A stretch of DNA of 64,000 nucleotides, from positions 124,001-188,000 of the forward strand of contig NZ_JAHVHV010000005.1 of NCBI RefSeq assembly GCF_019802085.1. The letters are read 5' to 3'. Numbering within the stretch: position 1 is the stretch's first letter; every line of letters begins with the position of its first letter. The position numbers and the translations under genes are program-made. Source of the stretch: Ferrimonas balearica. GTDB lineage: Bacteria > Pseudomonadota > Gammaproteobacteria > Enterobacterales > Shewanellaceae. A model generated the notes under the pieces. That model saw only the letters and a program-made list of their open reading frames with translations, was not told the origin of the DNA and searched no databases. This document shows positions 61,188 to 64,000 of this stretch, one piece after another.

Positions 61188-62213
61188 ATGGCACTGGGAA
61201 GTTGTGCCCTGCCGGCGGTGTTGCAATACCTGGACCTGGCCAGGGAGCGCGGACTGGCGATCCCGGCGCTGCTCAGCGCTGCTGGATTGACCGCCGAGTG
61301 CGTGGACGGCCGTCAGGAGCGGCTGGCGGGGGAGCGTTTCCAGGCGCTTATTTTGGCGATGCGGGAGCAGACCGGGGACGACACCCTGGGTCTGGCCAGC
61401 GCGCGCTTTGTGCAGCCGGGCTCCTACTCGGTGCTGGGCTACATCGCCATGAACAGCGACAGCCTGGCCCAGGCCCTGGAGCGGGCGCTGCCCTTTGAGA
61501 AGCTGGTGGGGGACATGGGCCGCTCCACCCTCACCCCGGTGCCCGGCGGCTTGGCCCTGCGTTGGCGCTGCCAGTACGACCACCCCCAGGTGGTGCCCCA
61601 GATGGTGGACAACGTGCTGGCCAGCTGGACGGGGTTTGCCCGCCACCTGCTGGACGACGCGGCGGCCTGCCCCGCTGCGGTGCAGTTGCGCCGCCCGCGC
61701 CCGGCGGACGGCGGCGCGGCCCACGAAGCCTGGTTTGGCTGCCCGGTGACCTTCGGGGCCGACTCGGACGCCCTGTTTATCCCCGACACCATACTCGACC
61801 GACCGGTGGCCCGGCCCGATACCGAGCTGCGCCGGGTGTTGGAGCAGCACGCCCGCAGCAAACTGGTGGCCCTGGATCAGGAGGACGACCTGCGATTGCG
61901 GGTGCGGGCCCTCATTCGCCAGGCCTTGAGCCAGGGGCCGGTGCGCCGTGAACGGATCGCCGAGGCCCTCAACATGACGGAGAAAACCCTGCAGCGGCGC
62001 CTGGCCCAGTGTCACACCCAGTACCAGAGTGAGCTGGACGCGATACGCCAGGAGATGGCCAAGGATTGGCTGGAAGCCTCTCCCATGCCGGTGTCCGAGA
62101 TCGCCCTGCGCCTGGGCTTCAGCGAGCCCCGCTCCTTCCAGCGCCGCTTCAAGGCCTGGACCGGTCTGCCGCCGGGAGCCTACCGGGAGCGGGCCCGGGA
62201 GGCGCGGCCATGA
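61188..62213 (+). CDS. AraC-family transcriptional regulator (OruR/ArgR-like, long N-terminal domain)
   Basis: 341 residues. A 200-residue N-terminal effector domain of the arabinose-binding-type PF12625 family (QYLDLARERGLAIPALLSAAGL, GSYSVLGYIAMNSDSLAQALE) is followed by two helix-turn-helix units in the last 100 residues: RRERIAEALNMTEKTLQRRL and MPVSEIALRLGFSEPRSFQRRFKAWTG. The ligand is unknown. GGGAGGAG precedes the ATG. It is divergent from the AGPS-like operon and overlaps the cupin gene by 4 nt. Confidence 0.9.
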   Translation: MALGSCALPAVLQYLDLARERGLAIPALLSAAGLTAECVDGRQERLAGERFQALILAMREQTGDDTLGLASARFVQPGSYSVLGYIAMNSDSLAQALERALPFEKLVGDMGRSTLTPVPGGLALRWRCQYDHPQVVPQMVDNVLASWTGFARHLLDDAAACPAAVQLRRPRPADGGAAHEAWFGCPVTFGADSDALFIPDTILDRPVARPDTELRRVLEQHARSKLVALDQEDDLRLRVRALIRQALSQGPVRRERIAEALNMTEKTLQRRLAQCHTQYQSELDAIRQEMAKDWLEASPMPVSEIALRLGFSEPRSFQRRFKAWTGLPPGAYRERAREARP

Positions 62214-62584
62214 CCTTGCCCAGCGGTAACCTCTTTGCCCAGCTGCCCCCTCTGGAGCCCAGCCAGCCGGAGTGGTTTCAGACCCTGTTGAGTGGCCAGG
62301 GCTGGCAGCTGGAGCGGATCTTAAGCGCCGGGCATCGCTCGGAAGCGGGCTTTTGGTACGACCAACCCCAGGGGGAGTTTGTCTTGCTGCTCCAGGGGGA
62401 GGCACGACTGCGCATCGAGCAGGAGGCCGAGGCCCGTACCCTGGGACCAGGGGACTGGCTCTACCTGCCGGCGGGCTGCCGTCACCGTGTGGAGTGGACC
62501 TCACCGACCCAGCCGACCCTGTGGCTGGCGCTGCATCTGGCGCCGGAGGCGGCCCTGCCTGTGACGCCAAATAACATCGAGTAA
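62210..62584 (+). CDS. Cupin-domain protein
   Basis: 124 residues forming a single cupin barrel: LERILSAGHRSEAGFWYDQPQGEFVLLLQGEARLRI, then LGPGDWLYLPAGCRHRVEWTS. In these motifs Tyr/Gln positions replace some of the usual histidine ligands (only H near the second motif is clear), so metal binding may be weak. The ATG overlaps the regulator's stop (ATGA). It may bind a small ligand or participate in the pathway controlled by the AraC protein. Function unknown. Confidence 0.82.
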   Translation: MTLPSGNLFAQLPPLEPSQPEWFQTLLSGQGWQLERILSAGHRSEAGFWYDQPQGEFVLLLQGEARLRIEQEAEARTLGPGDWLYLPAGCRHRVEWTSPTQPTLWLALHLAPEAALPVTPNNIE

Positions 62585-62654
62585 AATATTTATAAATTTT
62601 TTGTCTTAGACAACTGACTGTTCTTTATCACTTCGATTGGAATATGGCCGGAAA

Positions 62655-62686
62655 CGGCGCGGTTGTGCGCCGATTGGCCCCTTTTT
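62655..62686 (+). terminator. Probable terminator after the cupin gene
   Basis: CGGCGC (62655-62660) and GCGCCG (62667-62672) form a 6-bp stem, followed after 9 nt by five T (62682-62686). The gap between stem and T run weakens the call. The segment 62585-62620 before it is strikingly AT-rich. Confidence 0.45.
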
Positions 62687-62768
62687 CACCACCCCCACCG
62701 CTGTTATGATGCCGTCCCAAACGATAATGAAGCGGGTTCGTTCCCGCCCTGCCTTTTAGGGAGTTCCA

Positions 62769-62900
62769 ATGATTGAAACCGGCCTGATCCTGGCTCTGGC
62801 AGCAGTGCTGGTGGTGCTCCTTCGGCCCTTTTTCCGCTTCGGCTGGGCCTTTTTCGTGGATTACCTGGAACGGCGGTTCAGTCACAAGATCGACGACTGA
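62769..62900 (+). CDS. Small single-pass membrane protein (43 aa)
   Basis: MIETGLILALAAVLVVLLRP is one N-terminal membrane helix; the rest (FFRFGWAFFVDYLERRFSHKIDD) is an aromatic, amphipathic tail ending in acidic residues. GGGAG lies 6 nt before the ATG, and a small hairpin GCGGG/CCCGC (62733-62748) lies upstream. A TATGAT -10-like hexamer at 62705-62710 could drive it. I do not recognise a family. High third-position GC supports coding. Confidence 0.75.
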   Translation: MIETGLILALAAVLVVLLRPFFRFGWAFFVDYLERRFSHKIDD

Positions 62901-62958
62901 ACACCGCCGGGGACATTAAAGTCGCCAATGAGTGCATCTGTGAGCGGGGCCTCGGTAA

Positions 62959-62993
62959 GGGGACTACGCTTTAGACTAAAGTCGTAGAACCCC
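62959..62993 (+). repeat. Long hairpin between two small genes
   Basis: GGGG (62959-62962)/CCCC (62990-62993), CTACG (62964-62968)/CGTAG (62983-62987) and CTTT/AAAG around loop AGACT make one long stem of about 13 bp with small bulges. No T run follows. It lies 25 nt before the second small gene and may stabilise the first transcript or regulate the second. Confidence 0.6.
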
Positions 62994-63017
62994 ATTGCTG
63001 TTTAGGAGGCGATTGAG

Positions 63018-63140
63018 ATGTCAGTGGTGACCTGTTTGGTGGTGTCAGCGGTTCTGGTGCCCGTCGTAAGACCCGTGGTGGATCGCACCATCGACAGCCT
63101 GGCCGATCGCATGGCCGACAATCAGCGTAAAGACGACTGA
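63018..63140 (+). CDS. Small single-pass membrane protein (40 aa)
   Basis: MSVVTCLVVSAVLVPVVRP is a single hydrophobic segment, followed by a charged amphipathic tail (VVDRTIDSLADRMADNQRKDD). A strong TTTAGGAGGCG ribosome site lies 8 nt before the ATG. The layout (helix, R-P, amphipathic tail, D-D end) repeats that of the 43-residue protein just upstream, so the two may be diverged duplicates or partners. Function unknown. Confidence 0.72.
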   Translation: MSVVTCLVVSAVLVPVVRPVVDRTIDSLADRMADNQRKDD

Positions 63141-63306
63141 TGGACGCGTCGTCACGGAGTGCCGTGACGCGTGTTGCTTCCCCGTTTCCTCCCCCCCTGA
63201 ATCGCCCATCCGAACCGCCGTTACGGCCGGTGACCCCATAAAGGCTTGTGTAAAATCCAGTTAGTGGTAGTTTGCCTGCAAACGCCTTAACCGGGATAAA
63301 GTGACC

Positions 63307-63882
63307 ATGCCAAAAGCAAGTGAAATCAAAAAGAACACCGCCATCGTTTTCAATGACAAAACCTACATCGTTCGGGATATCGAGCGCTCTGTACCCCAGG
63401 GGCGTGCGGGCGGCAGTCTCTACCGGATGCGCATGTACGAGGTGGTGACCGGTCAGAAGGTGGATGAAACCTTTAAGGACAGCGACATGCTCGATTTGGG
63501 TGATTTGCGCCGCCGGGCCGCCACCCTGTCCTACATCGACGGCGATGAGTACGTGTTCATGGACTCGGAAGATTACTCCAGCTACCACCTGAACAGCTCC
63601 GCCATCGACGATGCGATCCCCTTCCTGGATGAGTCGACCGAGGGGATGCAGGTGGTGATCGTCAACGACACCCCGGTGGGCCTCGACATGCCCACCAGCG
63701 TGGAGCTGGAGGTGATGGAGACCGATCCCTCCATCAAGGGCGCGTCGGCCACCTCCCGCACCAAACCGGCGGTGCTCTCCACCGGCGTTACCGTACAGGT
63801 GCCGGAATACATCGCCACCGGCGACAAGATTAAGGTGAACGTCGAAGAGCGGCGCTTTATCGGTCGTGCCGACAGCAAGTAA
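63307..63882 (+). CDS. efpL: Elongation factor P-like protein EfpL/YeiP
   Basis: 191 residues in the three-domain EF-P fold. [35 protein letters not shown] matches YeiP more than EF-P, and the tip loop lacks the lysine modified in [16 protein letters not shown] and VETDPSIKG-type segments and the end [16 protein letters not shown] are conserved. YeiP/EfpL was recently shown to help ribosomes at polyproline and other arrest motifs. I prefer ATG at 63307 to GTG at 63301 because it matches the family start. Confidence 0.93.
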   Translation: MPKASEIKKNTAIVFNDKTYIVRDIERSVPQGRAGGSLYRMRMYEVVTGQKVDETFKDSDMLDLGDLRRRAATLSYIDGDEYVFMDSEDYSSYHLNSSAIDDAIPFLDESTEGMQVVIVNDTPVGLDMPTSVELEVMETDPSIKGASATSRTKPAVLSTGVTVQVPEYIATGDKIKVNVEERRFIGRADSK

Positions 63883-63906
63883 CGGCCAAACGTCTCTGGT
63901 AAAGAA

Positions 63907-63934
63907 AAGCCCGGTGCACTGCACCGGGCTTTTT
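63907..63934 (+). terminator. Intrinsic terminator after efpL
   Basis: AAGCCCGGTGC (63907-63917) and GCACCGGGCTT (63921-63931) form an 11-bp stem with loop ACT followed by a T run to 63934. The final 65 nt of the window show nothing that I can assign. Confidence 0.9.
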
Positions 63935-64000
63935 GGATCTCCGGCAGGCAGGTACCGGGGCCGGTCGCCTCCGCGACGTCACGCACCGGAGAGAACGCGC

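Noticed and set aside
1-64000. Mobile elements, CRISPR arrays, tRNA and rRNA genes
   Set aside because: I saw no transposase, integrase, phage gene, spaced direct repeats or cloverleaf sequence; synteny looks like core chromosome throughout.

Overview
The window is a high-GC (visibly about 64%) chromosomal segment of a gammaproteobacterium. Gene content (ycfP, csiV, lolCDE, ycaR, sucABCD next to sdhCDAB, speG, the EF-P paralogue efpL) and the order csiV-mfd-PilZ-lolCDE-DUF2062-comEC-msbA-lpxK-ycaR-kdsB suggest Shewanella/Ferrimonas-type Alteromonadales. The GC favours a Ferrimonas-like organism. That assignment is inference, because no rRNA gene is present. Genes are packed tightly, with many 1-14 nt overlaps, both within operons and between convergent genes. 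I saw no tRNA, rRNA, CRISPR array, insertion sequence or prophage.

Layout. 1-2539: end of nagZ, ycfP, a structured RNA candidate with a strong terminator, acyP and convergent csiV. 2536-9855: mfd and a PilZ-like gene on the minus strand, divergent from lolCDE (lipoprotein release). 10037-13916: speG, ppiC, a lower-GC patch with an unknown gene, a Cys-rich small protein, a maa-type acetyltransferase, an EamA exporter and a MerR regulator. 13959-20472: DUF2062, comEC and the LPS operon msbA-lpxK-ycaR-kdsB. 20535-29281: a two-gene MBL-hydrolase operon and a tripartite-type RND efflux operon (one adaptor, two pumps, no outer-membrane factor) with a sigma-54-like promoter. 29487-40706: a TCA cluster with gltA divergent from sdhCDAB and then sucAB and sucCD, carrying CRP-like and Fur-like sites.

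40766-46062: a possibly frameshifted small membrane-protein gene, a 2-oxoglutarate oxygenase, a c-di-GMP-I (GEMM) riboswitch in front of a ParA-like ATPase and a ribbon-helix-helix protein, the polyprenyl-phosphate transporter popT, and a DUF3360-type membrane protein behind an FNR-like site. 46126-56312: a GcvR-like ACT protein, DUF938, DUF482, DUF885, aspartoacylase, SGNH hydrolase, rhlE, a secreted zincin, blc and pldA. 56385-62584: an operon of an alkylglycerone-phosphate-synthase-like flavoprotein, a glycerol-3-phosphate dehydrogenase and an FGGY kinase, divergent from an AraC regulator plus cupin, with helically phased repeats in between. 62769-63882: two small membrane-protein genes and efpL.

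The two best candidates for undescribed biology are the c-di-GMP-riboswitch-controlled ParA/RHH pair (41879-43137) and the AraC-controlled glycero-ether-type operon (56385-62584). The latter lies beside the lysophospholipid-handling genes blc and pldA.
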